This document shows, in pieces, positions 1 through 12,360 of a stretch of DNA of 64,000 nt. The notes beneath the pieces were generated by a model that worked only from the letters and a program-made list of their open reading frames with translations, ran no database searches and had not been told where the DNA came from. Source of the DNA: Apricaphanius iberus. Its lineage: Eukaryota > Chordata > Actinopteri > Cyprinodontiformes > Aphaniidae. The translations under genes and the position numbers were made by a program. Numbering within the stretch: the first letter of the stretch is position 1; each line of letters begins with the position of its first letter. The stretch covers positions 736,579 to 800,578 of the forward strand of contig JAPXFQ010001666.1 in the NCBI GenBank assembly GCA_028564705.1, read 5' to 3'.

Positions 1-527
1 CCCCTTTAATGAATAAAAGGGATTTATTTCACACTTGGTAGAGAAAGATCCCCAGACTTGGAGCAGTAACTGCAGGTCAAGTTGATTCTCAGGGCTGAGT
101 AGAAATGCACGCGACACATTTCAGATTATGCAAAACCTTTTACCTTCGAATTCACATATGCACTTCGATGTGTAGTCATTCACATAGAATCACAATAAAA
201 TTGAAGTGTGTAAATCTGAAAAAGCTGCAAGTTGAAATCTTTCCCATAAAGCAGCTCAGCTCTTTCATGCACGCTTGAACTGAACCTTCCCATCTGCAAT
301 AATTATGCAACACGAGGTGGGATCAGGCAGGCTACCCACTCACGATGTAATGATGATGACCACATATAGCCCGTCGTTTATCCTCCACAACACCTGCAGC
401 ACAGATCAACACTGAACGACAGGAGTGACAGACGGCTGCCGATCCTGCGCCACTCACTTTCTCTATGCGCTGATCAGATGAAATTAAACTCTCGGGGGAA
501 TCGAGTCAATCGTTTGGCGTCTTCTGC
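1..527 (+). promoter_or_regulatory. 5' flank / putative promoter-proximal region of the LRRTM4-like gene
   Basis: This is non-coding AT-rich sequence directly upstream of the CpG-rich leader that carries exon 1. No convincing TATA box at a fixed distance from a start site can be assigned, and the transcription start is not visible. The call rests only on position: the first coding exon lies at 1089-1092 and CpG density rises from about 530. The real promoter could extend upstream of the window or lie inside the CpG-rich block. Confidence 0.35.
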
Positions 528-1092
528 GTGTTAGTTGAACCCACACACGTGCGCGCGTGCCTGCCTGCCCGCACACGCGAGCGCACGTTCCGCCGGTGGA
601 GCGCACTCAGGCGCGCACACATCGCCAATCAACCTGCGCTGCTGCACCGGAGCATCCTAACCGGGGCTACCGAGCGAGTGTCTGCTGGCGATCCCTGTCT
701 GTCCCTTGCCGCTCCGCTGGATGTTTGCGCACAGGGTGACAGCCTCCGTTCGCAGCTCTCTCCGGGCTTTCCATCACCTCTGAACTTACAGTGCTGGCTT
801 GGAGCAGCTCCTTGCCCGACACCATGGCTCTTTCTGGGTGACGGATCCTTTCGGGTTTATTTGCGCCAGCTTTGGAAAGTTGCACTGTGTCATGGACCAA
901 CAGCGCAAACTTTAAGATATTTTTTTTATTTATTTCTCCTTCTACGTCTGATGAGAGAGTTATTTCAGAATGAAGGCAGGTGAATCACCCGCTGCGTGAA
1001 GCGCGCTCCTCAGGTAGACTGGGCTGTGCAAGGCGACACGGAGGGAGTCGTGCTGCGGAGGACTTGGGGACTGGACCGATGAGCCAACATGG
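528..1092 (+). other. lrrtm4: CpG-rich 5' leader and exon 1 of the LRRTM4-like gene
   Basis: GC- and CpG-rich compared with everything around it, as expected of a vertebrate CpG-island promoter and 5' UTR. It ends in exon 1: ATG at 1089-1091 in strong Kozak context (A at -3, G at +4), one more coding base (G1092), then donor GTAAGT at 1093. A 151-codon open frame here (528-983, +) does not resemble a protein I know and looks like chance coding in CpG-rich DNA. Small upstream ORFs are present: ATG at 970 (9 codons) and ATG at 1079, which overlaps the main start out of frame. The start of transcription is unknown, so the 5' limit is approximate. Confidence 0.6.
1089..1092 (+). CDS. lrrtm4: First coding exon (ATG + G) of the LRRTM4-like gene
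   Basis: Only four coding bases, ATGG, precede a textbook donor (G|GTAAGT at 1093). The open frame of the large exon has no ATG upstream of its signal peptide: it enters from the acceptor with the two bases GT at 52468-52469. Adding G1092 makes GGT (Gly), so the protein begins Met-Gly-Pro-Leu-Leu-Cys. A phase-1 intron directly after ATG-G is the known arrangement in LRRTM genes, whose products start with Met-Gly or a similar dipeptide. Phase, donor, acceptor, Kozak context and family precedent all agree. RNA evidence would be needed for certainty because the piece is so short. Confidence 0.82.
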
Positions 1093-3720
1093 GTAAGTGT
1101 GAGAGAAAAAAGGGGTTGAATCATTTTTGAAAATATTCCTCCTTGATGCTCTGAAGAAACCCACAAATTTAGCTGCGGTTTATCCATGTGCAGCCAGAAC
1201 AGCAGTGCTGTCTGGGTGTCATATATGCAGCGTGTTTCCTACTTAATGTTTGGGGGGGACAGATTTGGAGAAATAAATCTAGAACCAGTGGTTGTGGTTG
1301 TGCGCAGTGAGCCAAAGTGTTCTTACCCACCCTTGCTTCTGTCCTTGGTAATAAAGCTGCTGTGACAAGTTTATTAACACTATTTGAACCTGACGGTCAA
1401 CATTTTGAGATGTGACTGCTTAATCCCCCCTCTCTCTGCTTAATTCCCCCCGTCCTTCTAATATCCCTCCCGTTCTTATCCCTTCAGAGCCCTGGCATGT
1501 TTTCACTCAACCCCATAACCCCCCTTCTCCCTCTTCCTCCTGACAGCTCAGGGCACCTACAATCTCATCCCACACTGCCTATCACCTCCTCCATTTTACT
1601 GACTGGCTGCTCCACAGCTAAATTCCCCACTCAGCCTTGCAAACCCACACGCATCGCTCTTTTGCGTCAATGTGTTTTTTGGGACTCAGCTGCTCCAATT
1701 TTTCTTTCGTTCCGTATACATGTTTTAAGATGAGCTGCTTGGGAAATGATGAAACGATGCTGAGCATCTTCAGAAGCACAAGATTCCGTCTTTTAAATCT
1801 ATTTTTTCTACATAAAACGAAGTTAGACCCATCCCCCAAGTTTAACAACTGCAATAAATATCATTTGGATGGGGTTTAGTTATTGTTAGTTTAAGAACTG
1901 AATTGCAACCGTAATGACATAGTGAAAAAAAAATGTCCAGCCTTGTATTTCCTTGTGCATAAGAATAATAGAAAACGAACAAACAAAAAAAGTCACAATA
2001 AGGGAGAGAAAACGGAAAAAAAGTTGCCAAAGAGCAATTCTGGAAAGCCAAATAACAATAACCATACAAGACAAAAAACTGAGCTAAAAATTATGATTCA
2101 TACAGCAATTAATTTCTACTGGAGGATGATGTCTGAAAACAGTATGGATGCTTACCTAGAAGTAGTCTGTGGTGAACCCTGTCTATGCGCGGTTCCCCAT
2201 AGTAGTAAATTACCACAAATGACAAAGACTTTTATTCTAAACACATAAATTCTGAAATCATTCAAATAATTTCTGCTCCAGTTCTGACCAGCATTGATAC
2301 TTTTATTTACTCAGGGATCAGTATTCCCTTTTCTACCACTATTTGCCATGCAAGGATTTTGGATGTCATTATTTTTTCCCCACGTAATCAGTTTGATGTA
2401 GTCAGACTGATGTCAAATACTCAATCCTTTATTTGTTTTATACACGGAGAACAAGCAAGTCCCAGCTGAAGATAATTGTCGTGGGAAAACATACTGGAGA
2501 GCTGCTTGGATAGAGCTTGAGCTGCAATCAGATGATGTTTGGAACCAAAAGAGGATAAATACAAAATAAAAGCCACTTTAGTCTGGCTGCTAGCTCTCTG
2601 CTCAACATATCTGTCCTAGATGTTCTATAATCTTTGATCTGTCCTATTGTCTTAGCTTTGGGTTTGTTGCTTCCGGTAAATATAACATTCCACTTGTAAT
2701 TAATTATGAAGCCAAAAATGTTTCATACATACAAGCCGGACCTCCTTTCTTGCATTTACTTTAACATATTAGCTTTTATTATACCCGTGTTACCAATAAG
2801 TTGCTAGATACCAACACATCATATTTCTATCATCTAGATCTGTTTTGCTTAGAAAAAAATGTTGTCTCTGTTTACAGCCGTATAAAGAGACAGGGCTTCA
2901 AGACGGCGTAGTAGTTTATTCTATATAATAATGTTTATGGTAATGCATGTTGGATTTGCCATGACTCAGAATGCAGTTTTTATGTCAGTAAGCTGTATTG
3001 TGATATAATTTTTTATTTTTAGAAAAACAATGGATGACTGGTCTGGAACTAATTTGTTTTACACTTTGAAGATTTTTAAGTTTTTTCTGCTTCTAAAATA
3101 TAGTGATATTTGATTGTTTGAAATGGGTAACTTCCAAATGCATTTTAAGATGTACTTGTTTGCTTTAAGATAATTTTACTCACATTCATTTCAATTAGTT
3201 AGACATAAATTGGCATTTTGTCAATTTATATTTCATAAACCAATGGATGTACAAAACATGTACGCAGTTTGCAATACTACTTCTTAACTGTGGTGTACAG
3301 TATCTACTTTTTGTTTTAAATAGAATGATGTGCTGTTTTAAGTAAATAGCAGTTGATCATTTCTCTCCTACACATTTCACGCCATAGCATAGTTATTTTT
3401 ATCACATGCAAAGACAGGGTGTAACATACTTTCTTGGGCATTTTTGGAAAGTTTTTTTAGTATGACCCTGCAACTCTTGATTTCCATATACATACTATTT
3501 CACATATTCAGCACTTTTATGAACTGTATATCAGCAATATGTCAAATTTGGCAGGATTTAGTTTACCTAAACTCCGGAACTCTTGAAAGACAGCAGGCCA
3601 AGCTACACTCCTACTAAATTAAGCTAATAATGATTTGAACCACTAGGGGCACTGTTTGACAATTAAACTTTAATCTGTAGATGGTCAGTTGATTACTAAA
3701 CATAAATAATAAGATGAGAC
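1093..3720. other. Unique AT-rich intronic DNA, no gene seen
   Basis: About 2.6 kb of AT-rich sequence after the donor site. Short frames such as 1922-2248 (+) are lysine- and asparagine-rich translations of A-rich DNA with no recognisable domain. I see no repeat with clear termini. Confidence 0.5.
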
Positions 3721-3723
3721 ACT

Positions 3724-4230
3724 AAAGGCAAGGCAGGTTTATTTGTATAGCACATTTTCAACACAAGACAATTCAAGGTGCTTTACATGATTTGAGACAA
3801 AGAAACAGCAATCCAACATTTAAAAGCATGATAGAAAAGAATAAAAAGCTGCAACAGTATTTGGAAAATATAATTTAAAAGCATGGAGTACAAACATGAA
3901 GAAAATAATAAAAAGAGATAAATACATGGATGAGTTTTGCTAGGTCTCCTTGCGTCATCAGTCCTTTAATCCTAGAAATGTTCCTCAGGTGATGGAAAGC
4001 TGACCTTATTATTGCCTTTATGTGACCACAGAGGTTAAGGTCTGAGTGCATTATTACACCTAGATTTCTGGCCTGGTCGATAGTTTCTAGTTGGAGCAAC
4101 TGAAGCTGTCTACCGATATTTAATGGATCTTTTTTGGGTCCAAAGATAAGTATTTTTTTTTTCAGTTGAAGCAAATTATGGGACATCCAGCTGTTAATTT
4201 GCTCAATGCATTTATTAAGGATTTGGAAGG
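3724..4230 (-). mobile_element. L2-like LINE fragment (3' end with reverse-transcriptase remnant)
   Basis: On the minus strand, 4186-3875 reads as the downstream part of a non-LTR reverse transcriptase, with the signatures NLGVIMHSDL, HIKAIIRSAFHHLRNISRI and LAKLIHVFIS, a conserved stretch just before the usual SRLDYCN block. It then jumps to a 3' end reading GCACCTTGAATTG...GCTATACAAATAAAC, typical of fish L2-type LINEs. The downstream part of the ORF is deleted. The copy near 62 kb has a similar 3' end and the neighbouring part of the same kind of ORF, so the two may be relatives. Old and non-functional. Confidence 0.72.
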
Positions 4231-4245
4231 GTTTAATATCAGTTA

Positions 4246-4310
4246 TATACTATACTGTACTGTACTATACTATACTATACTATACTATACTATACTATAC
4301 TATACTATAG
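4246..4310 (+). repeat. Pentanucleotide microsatellite (ACTAT)n
   Basis: Roughly a dozen copies of a 5-bp unit (TATAC/ACTAT), with two TGTAC variants near the left end. Confidence 0.95.
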
Positions 4311-4408
4311 GGGGTGCCTAGACTCTGGGGCCTCTGGGTGTATGTGTCCCCATCCTCCTTCATGTCTGCATTGATTCTTATGCCGTCTACATAAAACAAA
4401 GAAAACAT

Positions 4409-4528
4409 CCATCCATTTTCTGAATCGCTTAGTCCTCCAAGGGTCACGGGGGGGATGGTGCCTATCTCCTGCTGTCAATGGGCAAGAGGCGGGGTACACC
4501 CTGGACAGGTCGCCAGTCCATCGCAGAT
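4409..4528 (-). mobile_element. Short SINE-tail insertion with 11-bp target-site duplication
   Basis: The minus strand matches the 3' part of the full SINE at 44918-45256 (GATGGACTGG, CCTGTCCAGGGTGTACCC, then a GGATGG tail). It is flanked by a perfect direct repeat AAAGAAAACAT at 4398-4408 and 4529-4539. A small open frame here (4499-4305, -) comes from this repeat. The 5' limit almost coincides with that of the related insertion near 32.1 kb. Confidence 0.85.
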
Positions 4529-5222
4529 AAAGAAAACATGAAACAGTTTATTCTCTACCAATCCAATCTTAGGGAAATGTGTACAATGCTCTGTTTGATC
4601 TTTAAGGCTTATTGTGTTAATATAATTTCATTACTATGAATTTAGATGACAAAATGATTTTATAAATGTTGTTGACAGTTTATAAAATACCAATATTAAC
4701 AAAATAAGTATCACAAATTACAGAGAAAAATATATTTTCTTTCCGGATACCTGCAGTTATTTGCCACATATACTAAATCCTATATATCTCACTTTTAGCC
4801 GCACAACAGATAAAACGTAGTGGGATCAGGCTGCAGAAAGCGCTAAAACACACTGCGCCCCCCCTGCAGCTACTGCAGCTTATCTGCGGTGCTGAGCTGC
4901 TCCAAAAACACTGGAGAATATAAAATAGAAAGATTCTTAATGAACTGACCTTATAGATGGAAGTTTAAAAGTATACTTTCCACACCTAAAAACATCCACC
5001 CTAGGCCTATTTTTGAGCATGTTTCTCAAAAAATGCTTACCCATCAATAAAAAAGGATTTTTCAGCAACCAAAAGGGGTATTTGAATCATTTTGGTGTCG
5101 TTTTAAAGTTAACATTCAGTAGAATTGATAGATGTGTCATTATGCATGTTATCTGTAAATAATATTACTATTACTATTACTACTCATTTCTGTGTCCCCC
5201 AATTGGGGGACCGGTAGGGTCT

Positions 5223-5795
5223 AAACTGCTTTTTCCATCCATCCATCCATCCATCTTCTTCCGCTTGTCCGGGATCGGGTTACTGGGGCAGTAGCTTAAG
5301 CAGGGAGACCCAGACTTCCCTCTCCTGGGTCTTCCTCTGGGCCTCCTCCTGGTGGGACGTGTCCGGAACACCTCGCCAGGGAGGCGTCCAGGAGGCATCC
5401 TGACCAGATGCCCGACCTACCTCAACTGGCTCCTCTCGATGTGGAGGAGCAGCGGCTCTACTCTGAGCCCCCTCCGGATGACCAGCCACCCTTCGAATGA
5501 AACTCATTTCAGCAGCCTGTATCCGTGATCTCATTCTTTCGGTCACTACCCAAAGTTCGTGACAATAGATGAGAGTAGGAATGTAGACCGACCGGTAAAT
5601 CGAGAGCTTTGCCTCTCTCTTCACCACGACAGGCCGGTACAGCGCCTGCATAACTGCAGACACCTTACCAGTCCGTCTATCAATCTCCCGCTAAATTTAT
5701 CCCTTATATGTGAACAAGACCCCCAGGTACGTAAACTCCTCCACTTGAGAAAGGACTCCATCCCCAACGCGAAGAAGGCACCCTACCCTACCCTG
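5223..5795 (-). mobile_element. Non-LTR retrotransposon fragment, C-terminal end of ORF2
   Basis: On the minus strand the frames read FTYLGVLFTYKG, REIDRRTGKVSAVMQALY, KLSIYRSVYIPTLIY and then RSRIQAAEMSFIRRVAG, ending with MPPGRLPGEVFRT and REVWVSLLKLLP. These belong to the C-terminal region of a widespread fish non-LTR element. I suspect an RTE/BovB-group or similar clade but cannot fix it. Frameshifts and stops interrupt it. The 3' side ends in a short GGAT-type tail (CATC repeats at 5236-5253 on +). The fragment at 7610-8337 belongs to the same family, because the two overlap in the YLGVLFT-EIDRR-KLSIYRS segment. Confidence 0.75.
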
Positions 5796-5809
5796 CTTTT
5801 TGTGAAGAA

Positions 5810-7600
5810 TTAATAGTGGCATAAAAGTGATATATTTCAGCACTCACCTTATCTGTTAACTACTGCTGATAGTGCAAGGCATTGTGGGATGCCTTGCCAG
5901 CTGAAGTCCGCAGAAGGATGCTTTAATAAATCCTTGATAAAATGGCTGGAGCGAGAACAGTTCTGGGAACATTGAGCGTACTTGCCTTGATGCTTACTTA
6001 AAAATTGGAACAGTACTTGGGCCACCGTTGATGACGTTTCTCAAGTACACAAGTACACAAGTCCACACAAGTATGCATGTTGAGAAACGGCCCTTGTCTA
6101 GTAATCACAGCAACCAGTGCAGGTGGTGGTTTATCTTATCTAGTTCAACCTTGAAAAAAAAGTTTTTAAATTTATTTCCAATAATGTACACAAAAACATT
6201 CTCCATAACTACTGAAGCCAAGTCTAATTAGCAACAGTGGCTTGCTGCTTGCCAACCCTGTAGCATGATAGCAAGTAATTGGCAAACAAGCTAAAATGTA
6301 ATAAAAACCTAAATTCTGCCTCCAATGCAGCAACTTTCTTAACCACAAGTCTTATGACAGCTCTGGAATTTACTGTCTTGATGCACAGTTTTAGTACATA
6401 ATACAACCCATATCAACTTGTAAGCCTTACAAGGAAGACACTAAAGAGATTAATTTGACTCTTCCAACATTTTCTCGTAAACAATTGTCAAAATGCTTAG
6501 GTAGAACTGGTTACCGTAATAAAGTATTTACTGTAATCCCTAAATAATTAAACAGTTATAGCACATTGCTTTGACAAACTAAAATGCTTTAGTTTAATTA
6601 AATTACATTAATGGTTTCTATTTAATAGCCTCCAAAATTGCTTTTTACAGAGTGTATTCACTTGTCAAAAACTTGAATCATCTGGACTATTTGTAGCTCT
6701 GCATGGAAAGAACTAAATTAACTTGAGGTGTTTGCAAACTGCAGGCCTGCCACTAATTTCAAGTCTGTAGATTTCTTTATATGTTACTCCTCTAATTTTA
6801 ATTTAGCTGATTTAAATTTGACTAATAGTCTTTAAGAATCCATGCAACCCACACATCTGTGCAGAACTGTGGCATTTCCCCTAGTAATAAGAAGCTTGGT
6901 GCAGCTAATGAACAGATACTGATACAGTTTTAATTATGTCACCACAATTACTCAAAATAAGTAAAAGTAAAATAAGTAAAAAAACACATTTGTCTTTGGT
7001 GGGATATTATTTTTTACCATGCTTATATTTTCTTTTAAATAGAAACAGCAGTTCCCATTGCCAAGGATGCCTCCTAAAATCATGGAGGGAATCCCATGCA
7101 ATACTTATGCCTAAGTGAACTGGTTTGTTCACTTAGTTTGTTGTATTTTTTTGCTGTTTAAAGAAAATGTTTATAGGTTATAATAAATTTCTGAATATTT
7201 TTGGTTAGATATAAAAACAACGATATCCCACAAAAAAACTCACCTACATGAGAGTAAGATTTTACTACCATGCTGCATTTAAAGTCAGTTTATTTTGGAT
7301 TATTATTAAAGGCAGACATATAGCAAATCATTTTTTATCATGACAAAAACTGTAACACCTTAAACATATTCTTTTAGAACTAGTTAGTTGACTCGTGAGA
7401 TTTCTAGAAAGTATAAAATTCAAGGCAAAAATAATGAAAACAAGTCAACTCTAAAAGCTTGAACGGATATTCTTTAGTTATCTTCTCTCATAATTTAAAA
7501 ACAGTTCTCAGACAGATTTGAAAAAGTAAGACTACTGCTTATCAAAAAAGTTGACAAAAATAAATAAAACAGAGATTATCAATTTAAAAACACTGAGACT
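5810..7600. other. Unique AT-rich intronic DNA
   Basis: No gene, RNA gene or clear repeat was recognised. Small frames (for example 6028-6231 +, 6936-7118 +) have no recognisable domain. Confidence 0.45.
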
Positions 7601-7609
7601 TCGGGAGGT

Positions 7610-8337
7610 GTGGTAAGGTGGAATGGCCCCCCAATCTGAATCCGAAATGTGCATCGTTATTGGACTTCTGTGCTTGTCATGGATTGTCGATAACGAGCAC
7701 CATGTTCAAGCATAAGGGTGTCCATGTATTCACTTGGCACCAAGACACCCTAGCCCACGGCTCAATGATCGACTTGTTTGTCGTTTCATTTGATCTGCGG
7801 CCGGATGTTTTGGACTCTCGGATGAAGAGAGGGGCGGAGCTGTCAACCGACCATTACCTGGCGGTGAGCTTGCAACAATGGACGGGGAGAACGCCGGACA
7901 GACTTGGCAGATCCAAACATGTTGTAAGGGTCTTCTGGGAATGTCTTGCAGAGTCTCCTGTCAGAAGGAGTTTCAACTCTCTCCTCCGGCAGAATTTCTT
8001 ACACGTCCCTGGGGAGGTGGGGCTATGGAAAGCCGTTTGAGAATTTATTACATTGGCTTTCCATAGTGGGGCACATTGAGTCCAAGTGGGCCATGTTCCG
8101 TGCTTCCATTGTGAAGGCGGATGACCATAGCCATGGCTTTATCGTAACGCAATCTACAGCTTACGCTGGAGCGCTTCGCAGCCGAATGTGAAGCGTATCT
8201 GGGGGTCTTGTTTACGAATGAGGGAAAAATGGAACGGGAGATCGATAGAAGACTGGTAAGGCATCTGCTATACCTATCTGTCGTGCTGATGAGATTGATG
8301 AATCAAAAGGCAAAGCTCTCGATTTACCGTTCGACCT
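7610..8337 (+). mobile_element. Non-LTR retrotransposon fragment with internal deletion (endonuclease end joined to ORF2 C-terminal part)
   Basis: Plus-strand translation of 7618-8040 gives the end of an apurinic-like endonuclease domain: LLDFCACHGLSIT, TMFKHKGVH, FTWHQDT, MIDLFVVSFDLRPDVLD and the final GAELSTDHYLAVS block. After a frameshift it continues to LERFAAECEA, then near 8190 jumps directly to YLGVLFTNEGKMEREIDRR and KLSIYRST. Nearly all of the reverse transcriptase between these parts is missing. The right side is cut at 8338, where a hAT-like terminus begins. Confidence 0.75.
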
Positions 8338-9030
8338 CAGTGTTTCCTCTAGGATTTTTTTTTGCAGTTTTTTTTTTTGCTTTTGGAAAAGTACACATCA
8401 CAAGTTTATCTGCAGAATACCAAAAACGGTGCGACATCTGCAACTGAAATGTAGTAGAATTTCTTTCACTGTTTATTTTGTGGCCAAATGTTTCCAAACA
8501 GATTAAAAATTGTGCCACATTCACACAGTGCGACCAGACAGAAGGGCAGCTAGATTACATATAAAGTCTATGGTATTTAAGCACCAAGTAGGCGCAGTGG
8601 GCATCAGCGTATCCACGCAGCTGCTGCTCAGACACATTGATGGACTGCTGCTGCGTGACATTGGAAAAACTGAACTTTGGGGCAGCAAACGTGGGGCGTC
8701 AACCAATCAGCGTCTTCGTCTTTTTACAAAGACAGAAAGAGATCAGACCTTATTTGGAAGAAGATATCAGAGGACATTGGAGTGCCAGGTAAGCAGTTAA
8801 ATATTTTTCTTTTAACTTTCTTGTTATGTTAGCTAACGCTACCCAAACAGTTAGGGCAACTACAGTACTAAATATGCACTACTAGTTTCCTGGTGGAAGA
8901 TGTTGTAAACAACTTGCAACACAGAAATCACATGACGTATTGACACGGACCAAGTGTGCATGCAGCAGGGTTTTAATTTTAAAGCATCAACATTCGTCCA
9001 TTTGAGCGATTTGATGGCTGGATGTGCTTG
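8338..9030 (+). mobile_element. hAT-like DNA element, left part (copy A)
   Basis: Begins with CAGTGTTTCCTCTAGGATTT, a terminus style I associate with fish hAT elements, placed exactly where the preceding LINE stops. It shares with the minus strand of 12.4-13.1 kb the stretch ACTTTGGGGCAGCAAACG (about 8674-8691), the CCAATCAGC block, and a long block around TGCCAGGTAAGCAGTTAAAT (8783-8802) that runs on through TTGTTATGTTAGCTAAC. The right end is not identified. No intact transposase is visible. The 96-codon frame at 8510-8800 is part of this repeat. Confidence 0.55.
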
Positions 9031-9700
9031 CCGGTGTGTAAGGCATTAGTCACACAATCCACAATTAATGTAATTTGACAAAAAAAGCAGAAATATCTTG
9101 CTTTAAAAAATCTCAAACATAGATATAGGGTGTGAAGCCTTTATATTCATAGCCTTAGGCCCATACTGATATCTAATACATACTTCACCAGGTAAGCCAT
9201 ATTGACAGCAACTGGATCATATTTTGTGAGACAGACTCTATTTAAATAAGAAATATCATTGTGCTTGAATATCTTGCTGCACCCCCTTTTTGATAAATTT
9301 TGATTCATAAAAAAATGTTATGATTTTTAAAACGATTTCAATTAAGTTTTTGATATGGCAGACATAACTTGTGTTTAATTTTTACCTACTTTTAAAAGAT
9401 TAGTGTTGAGATCATTTCACACATTTAGAAAAGTAAATAGTAGTCAGTAGCTGTGAATAACGGCTAATAACAGCTACTAACTAACAGCTAAAGTGTGACT
9501 TGTGGCTATGCAGCTATATCTTAACATGTATGCATATTAAAGTACCTCTTCGGATTTGACTTCATTTAAAAATGTAAAACTAAATTAAGCATTAATTGTT
9601 GATAAGGCAGAATTTTAAAACCTGATTTTTTATGACATATTAATTTAAACCTGTCTATTACTTGATGAAATAACATGTATATAAAAGTTATATGAAAACA
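9031..9700. other. Non-coding intronic DNA between two repeats
   Basis: AT-rich, with no recognisable gene. Part of it could be the unrecognised right half of the element starting at 8338. Confidence 0.4.
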
Positions 9701-9704
9701 AACT

Positions 9705-11875
9705 CCTTTCTATTTCGGCTTTTCCCTTCGGAGGTTGCCACAGCGAATCATCTGTCTCCATTTCGTCCTATCCTCAGAATCCCCTGCCCTAATACCAACT
9801 AACTTCATGTCCTCTTTCTCCACATCCATAGATCTCATTTTTGGTCTTCCTCTCTACCTCCTGCCTGGTGGCTCCATCCTCAGCATCCTTCTACCAATAT
9901 AATTGTCATCGCTCCTCTGAATATCTCCAAACCATCTCATTCTGGCCTCCCTGGCTTTATCCCCAAAACATATAACATGAGCTGTCCCTCTGATGTACTC
10001 ATCCCTGATCCTATGCATTCTTGTCACTTCCAAAGAGTGTCTCAGCATCTTGAGTTCTGCAACCTCCAGTTCTGCTTCCTGTCTTTTCCTTATTGGTACT
10101 GTCTCTAGACCATACACTATCGCTGGTCTCACTACTGTCTTGTACATCTTTCCATTCATTATTGCTGAAACCCTTTTATCACACATCACACTTCCATCCA
10201 CCCATTGCACACACTTCATCACCTCTTTTCCACACTTTTCACTGCTTTAGACCGTAGACCCTAAGCTCCCAAAGTCCTCTCCTTTCCTCACTTCCACTCC
10301 CTGTAACATCACCATTCCACTTGAGTCTTTCTCATTTACACACATGTATGTCTTGCTGTGACTAATCTTCATTCCTATCTTTCCCAGTGCATACCTCCAT
10401 CTCTCTAGCTTTTCCTCCACCTCCATCCTGCTCTCACATCAGATTACATTGTCATCTGCTAACATCATAGTCCATGGAGACTCCTGTCTAACATAATCCG
10501 TCAGCCTATCCATCACCAAAGCAAACAAGGGCTCAGAGCCGATCTTTGATGCAGTTACACCTCCACCTCAAACTCCTCTGTCACTCCTACAGTACCCCTC
10601 ACTTCTGTCTCACAGGTCTCATACATGTCCAGCACCACTCTAACATTCTTCTCTGTCTCTCCAGATTGTCTCATGCAAAACCACATGTATTCTCTTGGTA
10701 CCCTGTCATTTGCTTTCTCTAAATCTACAAAGACACATGTCAGCTCCCTCTGACCCTCTCTGTCCTTCCCCATCGGCATCCATAAAGCAAAAATTGCATC
10801 GTTAATAATCTTTCTTGGCATGAAACCGTACTGCTGCTCAAAAATGCTTTGTTATGCTCACTAACCAAAGCTTAGCTTTCACCACTCTTTCCCACGGCTT
10901 CATTGAAGGGATCATTAATTTTATTCCTCTGTAGTTGCCACAGTTCCGTACATCTCCCTTGTTCTTAAAGATTGGCTCTAGAAAGCTTTTCTATGATTCC
11001 TTAGGCATCTTCTAAGTCTTCACAGCCTTGTTGAAGAACCTAGTAATAAACTTTACTGCCGCCTCCTTTAGACATATTTATACCTCCACAGGTATATCAT
11101 CAGGATCAACTCCGTTTCCCGTCTTCATCCTCTTCAAAGCTAATTTCAGCTACTTCCTGATCCACAACAGACACCTCTTAAACTTTACATTCTCGCTCAT
11201 TTTCCTCATTCATCAACTCTTCAAAGTACTATTTACATCTTCCCATCACACTCTTGGAACATGTCTGTACATTTCCATCCCTATCCTTGATCACCCTAAC
11301 TTGTTGCACATCCTTTCCATTTCTGTCTCTCTGCCTTGCCAACCTATACAAATATTCTCTCCCTCCATGCTATCCAACCTAGCATACAGGACATAATACA
11401 CCCTTTGTTTGGCCTTTACCACCTCTACCTTCATCATTTGCTGCATCTCCCGGTGCTCTTGTCTGCTCTCCTCAGTCCTCTCAGTGTCCCACTTCTTAGC
11501 TAACGTCTTTCTCTGTATATCTTCCTGGACATTATAGTTTCATCACAAAGTCTCCTTATCTACTGTCCATACTACCCTCCTAGCTGTCTCCCTGATCACA
11601 TTAGCTGTAGCTGTCCAGTCATCAGGGAGCGCCTCCTGACCACCAAGCCGCTGTCTAAACTCCTTCCTGAAAACCTCACTGCACTCTTCTTTTTTCAGTT
11701 TCCACTACTTGGAACTGCTCTGTCTTGTTCTCTTCACCTACCTCACCATCAGTTTCATCCTATAGTCCACCATCCTATGCTTTCTAGCTACACTCTTGCC
11801 CACCACTACTTTGCAGTCACTAATGTCCTTCAGATCCCAATGTCTTCATAAGATGTAGTTCACCTGAGAGCTCCT
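9705..11875 (-). mobile_element. RTE-like LINE, reverse-transcriptase part (degraded)
   Basis: Minus-strand frames read, in protein order: AKQRVYYVLYARLDSMEG (near 11.4 kb), FMPRKIINDAIFAL and CVFVDLEKANDRVPREYMW (10.8-10.7 kb, the RT motif A region), GTVGVTEEFEVEV, then KMYKTVVRPAIVYGLET, ELEVAELKMLRHSLEVTR, EYIRGTAHV and AREARMRWFGDIQR (10.2-9.9 kb). These are hallmarks of a common fish RTE-type LINE. It has many frameshifts and stops and is inactive. Its 5' continuation, the endonuclease domain, lies at 13195-13530, separated by an inserted element. Confidence 0.82.
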
Positions 11876-12277
11876 GGGAATGTGAATCTTACAACTCACA
11901 ATTCGATTCCGATTCGTGGAGTGACGATTCGATTCAGAACCGTTTCTCAATTCAGAATCGATTCACAATCAATACTATTAGTAAAAAAAAAGGTGCCAAT
12001 TTGTAGGGCTGACACAATATGCTTTCCTCCTGATTCAATTCTTGAATATTTTTTTGTAAGTGCTGATTAAAATTTCAATTGAGATTCTTCAATTGCAGAT
12101 TATTAATTCACTATAGTATTTAAAACATATATAATGTTATGAATGTTCTACTTCCAACATCTTAAACCTTTAAAACAGAGTGAATGAGTAGTAATGACTT
12201 TCTGAAGTCAACTGCTACATACGTAATATACTGCATAATGAAGTGAACTTAAACTTTTTTTCCAAGCCGGCATAAAA

Positions 12278-12286
12278 AAAATATAT

Positions 12287-12354
<68 letters not shown>

Positions 12355-12360
12355 TTTTGA
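12278..12360 (+). repeat. (AT)n microsatellite followed by T-run
   Basis: Alternating AT for about 60 bp, then about 20 consecutive T. It lies inside the hAT-like insertion. Confidence 0.95.

Noticed and set aside
528..983. 151-codon open frame in the CpG-rich leader
   Set aside because: Arg/Pro/Leu-rich translation of GC-rich DNA with no domain, and it overlaps the 5' UTR of a well-supported gene.
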